Origin: Psychrobacter sp. P11F6
GTDB lineage: Bacteria; Pseudomonadota; Gammaproteobacteria; Pseudomonadales; Moraxellaceae
NCBI RefSeq assembly: GCF_001435295.1
Contig: NZ_CM003594.1
Span: 744,001 to 808,000, forward strand
Length of the DNA stretch: 64,000 bases
Direction of reading: 5' to 3'
Shown here: positions 7,953 to 19,044 of the stretch, one piece after another
How the letters are laid out: each line of letters begins with the position of its first letter
Numbering within the stretch: the stretch's first letter is position 1
Made by a program: the position numbers and the translations under genes
The notes under the pieces: model-generated
Seen by the model: only the letters and a program-made list of their open reading frames with translations
Told to the model about the DNA's origin: nothing
Databases searched by the model: none

Positions 7953-9680
7953 ATGAAAAATCAGATCAATTTATCACCTATAAAAAGTACAAAACCTATC
8001 CCGTTATATAGCAGTGAACAACTCTATGCGATGGAGCAAGCATGGTTTGTAGAGGGGCATGATAGTTTTGGGTTGATGAAACAAGCAGCCTGGCAAATGG
8101 CGCAACACATAGAACAATTATATGAACAAAAGCAATTAAATATATATCCATCAGCCACTACTTATGTGCCTCGTCAGCATCGAGTGAGCATTTGGGTTGG
8201 AAAGGGTAATAATGGTGGCGACGGTTGGCTCATTGCTTATTATTTACAGCAAATGGGTTGGCAGGTACAAGTGATAACAGTGGGTTTTGAGAGTGATGAT
8301 TTTGATACCAGTAACATAACAGTATTCTCCGACGCAAAAAAAGCCCTAAAAGAGGCGCTATTGGCCAATTGCCCTTATCGACGCTTTGAAAATAGTGCTT
8401 GTGATCTAGAAGAAGGAATAGATGGTAATCTGCAAGCCGAAGTTTATATTGATGCGTTGTTTGGTATTGGACTGGATCGTGCGCCTACAGGTATTTATAA
8501 AACAGCCATTAGCACTTTTAATGAGTTATCTAAAGGAAATAACACCTTGGCCATTGCGGTTGATATTCCAAGTGGTTTGGTGGCTTCGACTGGCGAAGTG
8601 TTTGAGCATGTGGCTATACAAGCTGATATAACGCTATGCTTAATTGCACGGAAATTCGGTTTGCATACCAAGGATGGTATGGATCATAGCGGCAAGGTAA
8701 TTGATATACCGCTGATACCTTATCCAATAAATGATAAAAGGTTCATCCCAGTAGCAACACTAATTACTACTGCATATGGTCTAAGTCCTCGCCGTCAAAA
8801 TAGCTACAAAGGTAGCTATGGTCATGTACTGATTATTGGCGGTAATCGTATCGATGGCTCACAAGGTATGGGCGGCGCTGCGATATTGTCTGCTTCGAGC
8901 TCGATGGCGGCAGGAGCGGGTAAAATTACAGTTGCTTGCCATGAGGCTTTTCATAGCGCCTTATTAACTTCGCTACCAGATGCAATGACGATTAATTTGC
9001 ATGATGTGGATGGAGTGCAGGAGTTAATTAAGTCAGCCACTGTGATTGCGATTGGTATGGGGCTTGGTCGTGATGAAAGAGCAAAAGTGTTATTTATAAA
9101 GTATCTACAAACTGCGATGACAGCTAAAAAGGCAATAGTGATTGATGCTGATGGACTTTATCATTTGGCATCATTGCAATTAGAGCATCATGAATTGGTC
9201 AGTCAGCTGCGAGAATATAGCGTTAATCATCAAGTTTGTTTGACCCCGCACAGTGGCGAAACTGCTAGATTACTGAATAAGAGAATCAGTGAAGTAGAAA
9301 GCAATAGACTACAAGCGATAAAACAGTGCGCTACAACTTATGGTGGTGAATGGGTGCTAAAAGGCGCAGGTTCTTTGATATTAGAGCAGGGCTTAGATGA
9401 GCACCACGTTTATGTTTGTGCTGCCGGTAATGCTGGGATGGCGACGGCTGGCATGGGTGATGTGTTATCTGGTGTCATTGCTGGTCTGCTAGCACAACAA
9501 GATTTATCATCAGGAATGCAAAGCTTGCATCAAGCGGTTGTTATACATGGATTAGCAGGGGATACGCTGGTCAATCAGAGTAATAATACGTTATTAGTTG
9601 GACAACGAGGACTACAAGCTCAGGATATGCCAGCAGCCATTCGTCATATGATGCAGCTATTGATTAACGTCTATAATTAG
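7953..9680 (+). CDS. nnr: Bifunctional NAD(P)H-hydrate repair enzyme Nnr
   Basis: Nnr (YjeF) repairs hydrated NAD(P)H. Its N-terminal domain (about residues 18-255) is the epimerase, with GKGNNGGDGW as the phosphate-binding loop. Its C-terminal domain (about 265-570) is the ADP-dependent dehydratase of the ribokinase-like fold, with HVLIIGG, the TPHSGETARLL stretch and GNAGMATAGMGDVLSG, which holds the catalytic aspartate. The length of 575 residues is somewhat longer than the usual ~500; the extra sequence lies within the N-terminal half, for instance around the KALKEALLANCPYRR stretch. A good ribosome-binding site (AAGGA) precedes the ATG. tsaE (yjeE), often the next gene, is absent. Confidence 0.95.
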   Translation: MKNQINLSPIKSTKPIPLYSSEQLYAMEQAWFVEGHDSFGLMKQAAWQMAQHIEQLYEQKQLNIYPSATTYVPRQHRVSIWVGKGNNGGDGWLIAYYLQQMGWQVQVITVGFESDDFDTSNITVFSDAKKALKEALLANCPYRRFENSACDLEEGIDGNLQAEVYIDALFGIGLDRAPTGIYKTAISTFNELSKGNNTLAIAVDIPSGLVASTGEVFEHVAIQADITLCLIARKFGLHTKDGMDHSGKVIDIPLIPYPINDKRFIPVATLITTAYGLSPRRQNSYKGSYGHVLIIGGNRIDGSQGMGGAAILSASSSMAAGAGKITVACHEAFHSALLTSLPDAMTINLHDVDGVQELIKSATVIAIGMGLGRDERAKVLFIKYLQTAMTAKKAIVIDADGLYHLASLQLEHHELVSQLREYSVNHQVCLTPHSGETARLLNKRISEVESNRLQAIKQCATTYGGEWVLKGAGSLILEQGLDEHHVYVCAAGNAGMATAGMGDVLSGVIAGLLAQQDLSSGMQSLHQAVVIHGLAGDTLVNQSNNTLLVGQRGLQAQDMPAAIRHMMQLLINVYN

Positions 9681-9688
9681 CATTAAGC

Positions 9689-10186
9689 CTAGGTAGTTGA
9701 GCTGCCACAATACTGATCAATTGCCTGCTGTACGCGTTCACGTTTGAGCTCAATTTCACGACCGTCTAAATATTGACGCTTGCCATTTGCATCCATCTCA
9801 TAAATACGTCCGCCGACATTCAAGTTGGTCAAATTATTGCGGAGTGACTGGCAACGCTGTGCATTGGCTTGTGCTTCTTGTTCTTTAATACGTGCTTCAA
9901 GCGCTGCAACTCTTTGTTCTTCTACGCTTTGAGTATTAGTACTTTGATTGGCATCTGTTTTGCCAGCCAATTGTCCTGCATTGCTTTGTCTGCCATCACT
10001 ACGAAATTCAATCAGCTCAATGTTTTTACCATTTTGCGGCGCATGTTGGCTGTATTTGACTTCACCATGTGCACCAACAGATTTATAAACTTGAATAGCA
10101 TGACTGGCATTCATCGACAGCATTAGCACATACGCAGTACTCATAAGCAGTTTGGTAGCAGTATTTATTTTAGACGCATATGCCAT
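9689..10186 (-). CDS. Secreted DUF4124 domain protein
   Basis: A 165-residue protein with an N-terminal signal peptide: a basic start, a hydrophobic stretch near residues 12-24, and a likely cleavage after NASHA. The mature part opens with a DUF4124 domain (IQVYKSVGAHGEVKYSQHAP), a short beta-rich module common in proteobacterial periplasmic proteins. A Gln-rich helical segment follows (about residues 88-115, probably coiled coil). Two cysteines late in the chain may form a disulfide. The function is unknown. The ribosome-binding site AGAGGA lies 8 bases before the ATG. It is convergent with nnr, 8 bases away. Confidence 0.85.
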   Translation of the reverse strand: MAYASKINTATKLLMSTAYVLMLSMNASHAIQVYKSVGAHGEVKYSQHAPQNGKNIELIEFRSDGRQSNAGQLAGKTDANQSTNTQSVEEQRVAALEARIKEQEAQANAQRCQSLRNNLTNLNVGGRIYEMDANGKRQYLDGREIELKRERVQQAIDQYCGSSTT

Positions 10187-11054
10187 AGTAGCAATCCTCT
10201 CAAGGGGTAAAAAACAGATGTGTATATATGTGTCAATATAACATTTAAGTGTTGGAATGGTACTAAAAATGTACCAGCTTTCGATTCTAACAAATAATCC
10301 TTATGAATGTATATTATTTAATAACTAATAGTTAGGGATGGGCTTTAGAAGTTTTTCTTGACAATAGCTCACAAACCATCGAATATAATAGCAGTTGATT
10401 GGTCAGTGAGCGGCTTTTATGATATTGCCGTGGCACTTGAAAATGAGGACGATAGGTTACTTATCAGTGGCTTACGCAGTTTTCGTTTCTTTGTGACAAT
10501 GATATTGCAAAGATAGTAATCATAACGATTGTTATCGATGACTTTATGTATTGTCTCCGGACTTATCTGTCTACAATGACTAAGATAAACTTATTATTTG
10601 AAATGCGCTAAGCGTGACTCTAGCGGTTGTATTAAACATGGAAAAATATTCAGCAATTAAATCTCTTTAATAAGCCTGTCGTAAAATCTAACCATTTTAC
10701 AAATTAGTATTGGTTGTGAGAGTGATTTAAATTGTGAATATCGATGCCTCTGTATAAATCAATCTGTTGTAAATGCTGTCTGCTATTTATCAATAATAAG
10801 CTTCTTTTATAGATGCACGCGCATCTTGTCACTGTACATCGATAGACTCCTGCCATAAAACTGACCCTACATATATTGCTGTGTTTGAGTAGCCTGCTGT
10901 CTTATAAAACAGCGTTACTTAGAGATAGTGGGCACACATTCTTGATATGGATAAGGATTTGCAGCCATTTCTATAAGATGAACCATCTTGTGTAAATAGC
11001 GTGGTTTTCTCTTATAAATGAACGCCAACTCTTGACAAAAAAAAGGTGATGACA
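10187..11054. other. Long ilvB upstream region
   Basis: About 870 bases without a convincing gene. A TTGACA (10358-10363) and a TATAAT (10384-10389) are both perfect hexamers, but the 20-base spacer is too long for a standard promoter. A 22-codon frame at 10744-10812 reads MPLYKSICCKCCLLFINNKLLL. It is rich in Leu and Ile codons, as an ilv leader peptide would be, but has no ribosome-binding site. A small hairpin near 10900-10915 (GCTGT/ACAGC) has no T-tract. A leader-peptide attenuator is therefore possible but unproven. Confidence 0.4.
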
Positions 11055-12881
11055 GTGACGCAAACCACGCAAAGTCCGAATATGACGGGACATACCCAAA
11101 CGGGGAATGCCGCCAAAAATTTTGAAGAAAAGCAACAACGCCTCGCTGAAGGTAGTGAGCAACCTGTAATGCTATCTGGTGCTGAGATGTTGGTGCAATC
11201 ACTGACTGATGAGGGAGTCAAATATATTTTTGGCTATCCAGGTGGTGCGGTTCTTCATATCTATGATGCTTTGTTTCAACAAGAAAATATCGAGCATATT
11301 TTAGTACGTCATGAGCAAGCAGCCGGTCACATGGCAGATGCTTATTCGCGAGTCACAGGGCAGACAGGTGTAGTATTAGCGACGTCAGGTCCGGGTGCTA
11401 CTAATACCGTAACGGCTATCGCAACAGCGTTTATGGATTCTGTGCCGATGGTGGTCATCGCAGGTCAGGTACCTAGCAGCCTAATTGGGGAAGATGCCTT
11501 CCAAGAAACAGATATGGTCGGTGTATCACGTCCTATCGTGAAGCATAGCTTTCAAGTGCGCCACGCTAGCGAAATCCCAATGATTGTCAAAAAAGCCTTT
11601 TATATTGCCCAGTCTGGACGCCCAGGTCCTGTAGTCATTGATGTGCCAAAAGATATGACTGCGCCAAGTGAAAAGTTTGCTTACGCTTATCCAGAAGAAG
11701 TGTTTATACGTTCGTATCAGCCGTCATTAAAAGGTCATAGTGGTCAGATTAAAAAAGCGGTTGAAACGCTGCTTGCTGCAAAGCGTCCGATTATTTACTC
11801 TGGTGGCGGTGTTGTGTTAGGCAATGCGCATAAAGAGCTTACTAATCTTGCGCACCGTTTAAATTTACCAGTAACCAATACCTTAATGGGCTTGGGTGCG
11901 TTCCCTGGTTCTGATAGTCAGTTCTTGGGTATGCTCGGTATGCATGGCACTTATGAAGCCAATATGACCATGCATCATGCCGACGTCATCTTGGCAGTTG
12001 GCGCACGTTTTGATGACCGTGTCACTAATAATGTCAAAAAATTCTGTCCGAATGCGACGATTATTCATATTGATATTGATCCTACCTCTATTTCAAAAAC
12101 GATTAATGCGCATATTCCGATCGTAGGCGATGTTAAATCTGTGCTTACCGATATCATAGAAATTGTCGGTGAAGATAAAGAGCTAGAGCAACAAGCATTG
12201 TTAGATTGGTGGTCACAGATTAATGAGTGGCGTAAGCGTCATGGCCTACGTTATGACACCAGTACCGATAATGGTATTAAGCCACAAGCGGTCGTGCAAG
12301 CCTTAGATAAAGTGACTAATAGTAACGCTATTATCACCAGTGACGTCGGTCAGCATCAGATGTTTGCCGCCCTTTACTATACTTATAATGAGCCACGTCA
12401 ATGGCTAAACTCAGGTGGTCTTGGTACCATGGGCGTCGGCCTGCCATACGCAATGGCAGCAAAACTTGCTAATCCTGAGCGTGATGTGGTTTGTATTACC
12501 GGTGAAGGCTCCATTCAGATGAATATCCAAGAGCTCTCAACCTGCTTACAATATAATTTGCCAGTTAAAATCTTAAATCTAAATAACGCCCAATTAGGCA
12601 TGGTGAAGCAATGGCAAGATATGCTGTATGAAGGTCGTCATGCCCATTCTTATATGAATTCACTACCAGACTTTGTCAAACTCGCTGAAAGCTATGGTCA
12701 CGTCGGTATCAAGATTACTGATCCTGCGACCATGGAAGCCCAATTGGCGGAAGCCATGGCAATAACAGATAGATTGGTATTTATTGACGTTTATGTCGAT
12801 CGTAACGAGCATGTATATCCGATGCAAATCGCTGGGCAAGCAATGCGTGATATGTGGTTAACAAAAGGGGAGCGTACCTAA
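11055..12881 (+). CDS. ilvB: Acetolactate synthase large subunit
   Basis: Catalytic subunit of acetohydroxyacid synthase, the first common step of valine, leucine and isoleucine synthesis. It uses thiamine diphosphate, FAD and Mg2+. Motifs seen are FGYPGGAVL, the catalytic glutamate in [16 protein letters not shown], and the cofactor segment [15 protein letters not shown] ending at [14 protein letters not shown]. The first two residues of the usual GDG are GE here, a known variant. The frame is open from GTG 11046 and ATG 11049, but the AAGG at 11043-11046 is 8 bases from the GTG at 11055, so that start is preferred (608 residues). The first ~45 residues are poorly conserved. The stop overlaps the ilvH start by one base. 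Confidence 0.95.
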   Translation: MTQTTQSPNMTGHTQTGNAAKNFEEKQQRLAEGSEQPVMLSGAEMLVQSLTDEGVKYIFGYPGGAVLHIYDALFQQENIEHILVRHEQAAGHMADAYSRVTGQTGVVLATSGPGATNTVTAIATAFMDSVPMVVIAGQVPSSLIGEDAFQETDMVGVSRPIVKHSFQVRHASEIPMIVKKAFYIAQSGRPGPVVIDVPKDMTAPSEKFAYAYPEEVFIRSYQPSLKGHSGQIKKAVETLLAAKRPIIYSGGGVVLGNAHKELTNLAHRLNLPVTNTLMGLGAFPGSDSQFLGMLGMHGTYEANMTMHHADVILAVGARFDDRVTNNVKKFCPNATIIHIDIDPTSISKTINAHIPIVGDVKSVLTDIIEIVGEDKELEQQALLDWWSQINEWRKRHGLRYDTSTDNGIKPQAVVQALDKVTNSNAIITSDVGQHQMFAALYYTYNEPRQWLNSGGLGTMGVGLPYAMAAKLANPERDVVCITGEGSIQMNIQELSTCLQYNLPVKILNLNNAQLGMVKQWQDMLYEGRHAHSYMNSLPDFVKLAESYGHVGIKITDPATMEAQLAEAMAITDRLVFIDVYVDRNEHVYPMQIAGQAMRDMWLTKGERT

Positions 12882-13378
12882 TGCAACAACAACATCTGAT
12901 TTCGGTATTGATGGAAAACGAAGCGGGTTCGTTGTCGCGAGTGGTCGGTTTGTTCTCTCAACGTGGCTACAACATTGAAACTTTGAACGTTGCGCCAACA
13001 GACGATTCGAGTATTTCTCGCTTAACATTGACCACTATTACGTCACCTGAAAAAATAGAACAAATCACCAAGCAATTGCATAAATTGATTGAAGTGGTTA
13101 AAGTGCTTAATCTATCAGATACCGTACACGTCGAGCGCGAGTTGATGCTCATAAAAGTACGGGCAACGGGTGGCGTACGTGAAGAGATTAAACGCAGTGC
13201 CGATATTTTCCGTGCACAAATCGTTGATGTGAACGCCAATCTATATACCATTCAAATCGTTGGTGATAAAGCCAAACTTGACGGCTTTATTGATGTGATT
13301 GGTCGTGAACGTATTATGGAAGTGGTGCGTTCGGGTGTGATTGGTATTGCACGCGGCGAAAAAACGCTCAGTTTATAA
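12881..13378 (+). CDS. ilvH: Acetolactate synthase small (regulatory) subunit
   Basis: Regulatory subunit that stimulates the catalytic subunit and gives valine feedback inhibition. The N-terminal ACT domain (about residues 3-78) starts with HLISVLMENEAGSLSRVVGLFSQ. The C-terminal domain of the small-subunit family follows. The frame extends upstream to 12854, but the true start is the ATG at 12881, which shares its A with the ilvB stop codon and has AAAAGGGG about 10 bases upstream; it gives 165 residues, the usual length. The one-base overlap indicates translational coupling. Confidence 0.96.
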   Translation: MQQQHLISVLMENEAGSLSRVVGLFSQRGYNIETLNVAPTDDSSISRLTLTTITSPEKIEQITKQLHKLIEVVKVLNLSDTVHVERELMLIKVRATGGVREEIKRSADIFRAQIVDVNANLYTIQIVGDKAKLDGFIDVIGRERIMEVVRSGVIGIARGEKTLSL

Positions 13379-13504
13379 TGGGTGCTTACTGTACCTATTG
13401 TAGGTCAAATTATTTATTCAAACATTAACATAGCGCTTATCTCACCTATCACTTCGATAAGGTGATTATAATTTAAGTGTTTATTTATCCATGGCAAGCC
13501 ATGA

Positions 13505-14542
<1,038 letters not shown>

Positions 14543-14588
14543 TTCAGTATTAAGCTATTAAGAGATTAATCGCTGATATAGACCTAAG

Positions 14589-14623
14589 AGCCCATGCTAT
14601 TACTTAATAGTGTGGGCTTTTTT
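14589..14623 (+). terminator. Intrinsic terminator after ilvC
   Basis: A 13-bp stem (14589-14601 with 14606-14618, wobble pairs included) on a 4-base loop is followed by TTTTTT. Confidence 0.9.
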
Positions 14624-14812
14624 AGTTTGCACTACTTTAGTGAAATTTTAACCACAATCGCTTTGGTGTTGGTTGAAAACCACCAATCGATGCCTCATAT
14701 ATTTAGCCTTCATTGATTTTTTTGAATATTCTTAGTGCAACCAATTGCTGGTTAATTATCAAGACGATTGAGTTGCGCGTTCTTATTTTTTATAGATTAT
14801 AGGTTGTGTGTT

Positions 14813-15238
14813 GTGCAAATATCTTATCCAGACTGGCTAACGCCGCAATTCGTATATATTACTCTTAGCGCTGTGGTAGCTGTTTTAATATGGATAGAAG
14901 GGGAGATGCTCAAAAAAACCGATGGCAAATTGCCTAAGTCTAAGTTTTTTCAAATCAGCTCACTCTTGGATACTTTGTGGTTCTTTATTTCCGTTGTCAT
15001 ATTATATGTGATTGATTTGACGCCACTAGCCATTACAGTACCTGCTGCTTATGGCATCTATACTACCTTTGGATGGATATACGGGACGCGTTTACTAAAA
15101 CGTAAAGGTATTCCTGATTCTCCTAAAGACTTGGTGATACCTGCTAAATACATCGCCTATAGTCAGTCATTTTCGCTGATATTTTTTGCGCTTTGTTTGT
15201 TAGTATTAAGTTCACCGTGGCTACCGATATCTCAATGA
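14813..15238 (+). CDS. Predicted integral membrane protein, unknown family
   Basis: A protein of about 141 residues with four hydrophobic segments: FVYITLSAVVAVLIW, the stretch around LLDTLWFFISVVILYVI, LAITVPAAYGIYTTFGWIYG, and FSLIFFALCLLVLSS near the end. Charged loops include EGEMLKKTDGKLPKSK and RLLKRKGIPDSPKD. I recognise no family or motif. The open frame begins with TTG at 14768, but a GTG at 14813 has ATAGG about 9 bases upstream and leads straight into VQISYPDWLTP, so it is preferred. The start remains uncertain. It stands alone between ilvC and the cold-shock gene. Confidence 0.65.
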   Translation: MQISYPDWLTPQFVYITLSAVVAVLIWIEGEMLKKTDGKLPKSKFFQISSLLDTLWFFISVVILYVIDLTPLAITVPAAYGIYTTFGWIYGTRLLKRKGIPDSPKDLVIPAKYIAYSQSFSLIFFALCLLVLSSPWLPISQ

Positions 15239-15618
15239 AGCATATGCTGACTTATCACCTATTTATTATTTGAGATAATGCTGTCACCAACTTAAATGAC
15301 ACCTTTACGTTAGAATGATAGATAGTAAATGATATAAAATATCTTTCTTATCAATGTATTAGATAGTATTTAATTGGCTTTCGTGACTTTTCAAAACGGA
15401 TTATCGTTATTTACAAAAATCATCAATTTAACCTGTTGCGATTATAAAAAGCTGCTATAATCAGGCTGTACTCAAAAGATTTTAGGTCGTAATTTCAAGC
15501 TATCTAACGATATTTTGATCGTATTGACTGTTGCATTTAGCAGAAAATAGTTTGGGTATATATCAATTAATCGGTGATGACACACGTCTCGCCAACAGTT
15601 AAAGAGTTAGGAAAATTT
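15239..15618 (+). promoter_or_regulatory. Cold-shock gene 5' region with extended -10 promoter and long leader
   Basis: A TG-N-TATAAT extended -10 element (TG at 15453-15454, TATAAT at 15456-15461) lies upstream of the csp gene. Initiation near 15468 would give a 5' UTR of about 150 bases, similar in length to the cspA leader of E. coli. No good -35 is present, as expected for an extended -10 promoter. The upstream ~200 bases hold nothing I recognise. Confidence 0.6.
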
Positions 15619-15831
15619 ATGTCAGATAAAGTTGAAGGCACTGTAAAGTGGTTTAATGAAGCTAAAGGTTTTGGTTTTATCGCTCAAGACAATGGCGGAC
15701 AAGACGTATTCGCTCACTACAGCGCTATCCAAGGTGGTGGTTTCAAAACTCTAGCCGAAGGCCAAAAAGTGTCTTTCATCTTAGGTGATGGCAAAAAAGG
15801 CCCACAAGCCGAGCAAATCGAAGCTATCTAA
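15619..15831 (+). CDS. Cold-shock protein (CspA family)
   Basis: A 70-residue single cold-shock domain that binds single-stranded RNA and DNA and melts mRNA structure. RNP1 (KGFGFI) and RNP2 (DVFAHYSAI) are both present after the typical [15 protein letters not shown] start. The frame is open from 15574, but AGGA at 15609-15612 lies 6 bases before the ATG at 15619, which gives the standard length. The long leader and extended -10 promoter suggest cold-regulated mRNA structure, but which CspA paralogue this is cannot be told. Confidence 0.95.
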   Translation: MSDKVEGTVKWFNEAKGFGFIAQDNGGQDVFAHYSAIQGGGFKTLAEGQKVSFILGDGKKGPQAEQIEAI

Positions 15832-15950
15832 TCTCATTTGACATCTGGTAAGCTGATTAGTCAGTAAGCTTGATGACAGTAAGATTATCAATATGCATTG
15901 ATGCCTTTGTTTGTTAAAACAATAAAAATACTGTTTCAACTCTAAAAAAA

Positions 15951-15979
15951 AGCAACCTCTTATCAGGTTGCTTTTTTTA
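15951..15979 (+). terminator. Intrinsic terminator after the cold-shock gene
   Basis: An 8-bp core AGCAACCT/AGGTTGCT, extended by A-T pairs, on a 6-base loop is followed by a run of T bases. The flanking A-run makes it able to act in both directions. Confidence 0.9.
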
Positions 15980-16084
15980 TGCCATTTTTTTCGCTATAAA
16001 CGTAAAATCATCAAAAGCATACTGATATTAGCTGTCAGTCATCAGCACTGACTCAAAAAAGATCTAACAAAATAAGGTTGTTTT

Positions 16085-16648
16085 ATGAAGTGGGAGGCAT
16101 GGTTTTCAATCGATTGGCAGCAAGTGCTGGGTATTTCTCTATCTGCAATCGGTTTTTATTTAGGGTTAATGTTGTTTACAAGATTGATGGGATTGCGAAG
16201 TTTCTCCAAGCTCTCAAGCCATGATTTTGCGATGACTGTCGGTATTGGCAGTATACTCGCTTCAACGGTGCTATCAGACACACCGTCATTAATGCAAGGG
16301 CTGTTTGCTGTCGCAGTATTGTTTGTGATTCAAGGTGTTATCTCATTTATCAGGCGTAAATTCAAACCGTTAAAATCTCTGATAGACAATCGAGCCATTA
16401 TATTAATGGCGCATGGCGAGTATTTTAGTGGAAATTTAAAAGAGGCCAATCTCAGTACCAGTGATGTTCAACAGGTTTTGCGCAAGAATGGGATCAAGTC
16501 TAAAACGGAAGTATTTGCTGTCATTATGGAAACCACAGGGGATATGAGTGTCATCAAAAACAATGAAGTTACGCCTGACTGGTCATTATTCGATGATATA
16601 CGCGACAGTGAGTTGCTGATTGGTTCCACTAAAAACAGCAAATTATAG
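16085..16648 (+). CDS. DUF421 (YetF-like) membrane protein
   Basis: A 187-residue protein with three hydrophobic segments in the first ~90 residues (VLGISLSAIGFYLGLMLF, FAMTVGIGSILASTVL, LFAVAVLFVIQGVISFI). A soluble C-terminal DUF421 domain follows. The TRLMGLRSFSKLSSHDFAMTVGIGSI segment and the DNRAIILMAHGEY and NLSTSDVQQVLRKNGI stretches are typical of the YetF/YrbG-like family. The function is unknown in general. It stands alone after the cold-shock gene. Confidence 0.88.
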   Translation: MKWEAWFSIDWQQVLGISLSAIGFYLGLMLFTRLMGLRSFSKLSSHDFAMTVGIGSILASTVLSDTPSLMQGLFAVAVLFVIQGVISFIRRKFKPLKSLIDNRAIILMAHGEYFSGNLKEANLSTSDVQQVLRKNGIKSKTEVFAVIMETTGDMSVIKNNEVTPDWSLFDDIRDSELLIGSTKNSKL

Positions 16649-17114
16649 ATTTTGAGTTTTTAGTTGTTGTGCTCGATTGTTGTTCTCGATTGATGCTAAC
16701 GAGATAGATTACAACAATCTATTAAGTAACTATCGTGTTGACAGTGCTAAAAATAGGTGAAACATTGAGAATGTAGGTTAAAGAAGACTGTAAAATTGTG
16801 TACTTATAAACTATTTATTATAGAATGGTGACAAATTTATGACGCATTATTCACGGCGTTGTCTTGACCTTATGCCTGTGGTCACGCAAGATACAGGGGT
16901 CTGATAATAATGGTTGGCTTAGCTTTAGCAGATTTTATCAATGAGTAGTGTGATACTAATACCATTTTCGGTATTGTTTCTTCTCGCTTAATTAACTACT
17001 ATCTGTTGACGCAGTAATAACCCTAAGTAGTATTTTGAACGACAGTTTAAAAAAATGAACCTTTGGTTCTTAACTGACAATTTTTAATTCATAACATTAA
17101 TAAACGAGGAACGT
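16649..17114. other. Region upstream of etfB
   Basis: About 466 bases without a gene. A possible promoter, TTGTGT (16796-16801) with TATAGA (16819-16824) at 17 bases, is weak. No hairpin with a T-tract was seen, so nothing separates the DUF421 gene clearly from etfB. Confidence 0.35.
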
Positions 17115-17864
17115 ATGAAAGCATTAGTAGCGGTCAAGCGTGTCATTGATTACAACGTAAAAGTTCGTGTAAAAGCTGACAACTCTGGCGTTGATTTATC
17201 AAACACTAAAATGTCAATCAATCCTTTTGATGAGATTGCAGTAGAAGAAGCGGTTCGTCTAAAAGAAGCGGGTGTGATTGACGAAATCATTGTTGCTTCA
17301 ATCGGTCCAAAAGAATCACAAGAGCAAATTCGTGCAGCGTTAGCATTGGGTGCTGATCGTGGTGTTTTAGTGTTGACTGATGACAAGCCGTATCCATTAC
17401 AAATTGCTAAGATCCTCAAAAATATCGCCGAGAGTGAAGGCACTGATATTATCTTATTGGGTAAGCAAGCCATTGATGATGATAACAACCAGACTGGTCA
17501 AATGCTAGCGGCATTGATGGGTATCGGTCAGGGTACGTTTGCATCAGAAGTGAAGGTTGAAGGCGATAAAGTAAACGTGACTCGTGAAATCGACGGTGGT
17601 TTACAGACGCTAGCACTTGAGCTACCAGCGGTTATTACCACTGATTTACGTTTAAATGAGCCTCGTTATGCTAAATTGCCTAACATCATGAAAGCGAAGA
17701 AAAAACCACTTGACGAAAAAACGCCTGCTGATTTTGGTGTTGATATGGCCTCTAAGCAAGAGATCATTAAAGTTGTGCCACCTGCTGAACGTAAAGCTGG
17801 CATCAAAGTGGGTTCAGTGGATGAGTTGGTCGATAAGCTAAGAAACGAAGCAAAAGTCATTTAA
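17115..17864 (+). CDS. etfB: Electron transfer flavoprotein subunit beta
   Basis: Beta subunit of the FAD- and AMP-containing flavoprotein that takes electrons from acyl-CoA and other dehydrogenases and passes them to ETF-ubiquinone oxidoreductase. The 249-residue sequence starts with [19 protein letters not shown] and has the [18 protein letters not shown] segment, the [19 protein letters not shown]-binding region and the [28 protein letters not shown] block. The ribosome-binding site GAGGAA is well placed. It precedes etfA, the usual pairing, but with a 151-base gap rather than direct coupling. Confidence 0.97.
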   Translation: MKALVAVKRVIDYNVKVRVKADNSGVDLSNTKMSINPFDEIAVEEAVRLKEAGVIDEIIVASIGPKESQEQIRAALALGADRGVLVLTDDKPYPLQIAKILKNIAESEGTDIILLGKQAIDDDNNQTGQMLAALMGIGQGTFASEVKVEGDKVNVTREIDGGLQTLALELPAVITTDLRLNEPRYAKLPNIMKAKKKPLDEKTPADFGVDMASKQEIIKVVPPAERKAGIKVGSVDELVDKLRNEAKVI

Positions 17865-18015
17865 TGTTTCAATGATTGGATACTTCGCTACGGCATATCC
17901 TGTACAAGGCTATAGATTTAACTGATTTATTTTATATAAAATAATAGTTGCTCAAACAGCTTTGTACACAAACAACCGCATGAATAGATGATACGAATAA
18001 AAAAGGATTAAAATC

Positions 18016-18948
18016 ATGGCAATTTTGGTATATGCAGAACATGACAATGCCAGTCTAAAAAAGGCAACTTTGAATACCATCGCTGCTGCTAAGCAAATGG
18101 GTGATGATATCCATGTGTTGGTTGCAGGTAGTGGTGCTCAAGCTGTCGCTGACCAAGCAGCTAAAGCAGAAGGCGTGACTAAAGTATTATTAGCAGACAA
18201 CGCTGCTTATGAGCATCAATTGGCGGGTAACGTCGCGCTATTGGTTGCTGATATCGCTGGTGATTACAGCCATATCCTTGCACCTGCTACCACTACTGGT
18301 AAAAACTTTATGCCACGCGTTGCCGCTTTACTTGACGTAAGCATGCTATCAGAAATATCTGCCGTCGTAGATGCGCAAACGTTTGAGCGTCCTATCTATG
18401 CTGGCAACGCCACAGCAACTGTTAAGACCACAGAAGATAAAGTCGTCATGACAGTACGTACCACGGCTTTTGACCCAGTAGCAAGCGAAGGTGGATCAGC
18501 TACTGTTGAGACAATCGACAACGTGCAAGAAACTGGCAAAGCAAGCTTCGTTAATGAAGAGATGGCGAAATCTGATCGTCCTGAATTGACCTCAGCAGGC
18601 ATCGTGGTTTCTGGTGGTCGTGCCTTAGCAAATGGCGAGAACTTCACCAAATATATCGAACCATTGGCTGATAAACTTGGCGCTGCTGTTGGCGCATCAC
18701 GTGCCGCTGTTGACGCAGGCTATGTACCAAACGATATGCAGGTCGGTCAAACGGGTAAAATCGTTGCACCAGACTTATATATCGCAGCGGGCATTTCAGG
18801 CGCGATTCAGCATTTAGCGGGTATGAAAGATTCTAAAGTTATTGTTGCTATCAACAATGACCCAGAAGCACCTATCGCTAGCGTTGCTGATTATTTCTTA
18901 GAAGCGGATTTATTTACAGCATTGCCTGAGCTTACTAGCAAGGTTTAA
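18016..18948 (+). CDS. etfA: Electron transfer flavoprotein subunit alpha
   Basis: The 310-residue FAD-binding partner of EtfB. The C-terminal FAD domain is evident from SGGRAL, GASRAAVDAGYVPNDMQVGQ, the TGKIVAPDLYIAAGISGAIQHLAG signature, and AINNDPEAPI. The ribosome-binding site AAAAAGGA precedes the ATG. The terminator right after it marks the end of the etfBA unit. The ETF dehydrogenase gene is not in the window. Confidence 0.97.
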   Translation: MAILVYAEHDNASLKKATLNTIAAAKQMGDDIHVLVAGSGAQAVADQAAKAEGVTKVLLADNAAYEHQLAGNVALLVADIAGDYSHILAPATTTGKNFMPRVAALLDVSMLSEISAVVDAQTFERPIYAGNATATVKTTEDKVVMTVRTTAFDPVASEGGSATVETIDNVQETGKASFVNEEMAKSDRPELTSAGIVVSGGRALANGENFTKYIEPLADKLGAAVGASRAAVDAGYVPNDMQVGQTGKIVAPDLYIAAGISGAIQHLAGMKDSKVIVAINNDPEAPIASVADYFLEADLFTALPELTSKV

Positions 18949-18980
18949 TCGTTATTTAGTGATTAGTTAAGTATAAAAAT

Positions 18981-19005
18981 CCGCTATTATTTATAGCGGG
19001 TTTTT
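18981..19005 (+). terminator. Intrinsic terminator after etfA
   Basis: A 7-bp stem, CCGCTAT/ATAGCGG, extended by A-T pairs on a 5-base loop is followed by TTTTT. Confidence 0.85.
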
Positions 19006-19044
19006 CGTATTTGAGAGGTATGTTTTTGATTCAGTCAAACAACA

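Noticed and set aside
10358..10389. TTGACA and TATAAT as an ilvB promoter
   Set aside because: Both boxes are perfect, but the 20-base spacer is outside the workable range and the site is about 670 bases from ilvB, so it is mentioned but not listed as a promoter.
10915..11221. Several overlapping minus-strand open frames at the start of ilvB
   Set aside because: They overlap one another in different frames and the ilvB start, carry no motif and lack ribosome-binding sites.
17865..18015. A possible small gene between etfB and etfA
   Set aside because: The 151-base gap has no frame with start, ribosome-binding site and reasonable length; treated as plain intergenic sequence.
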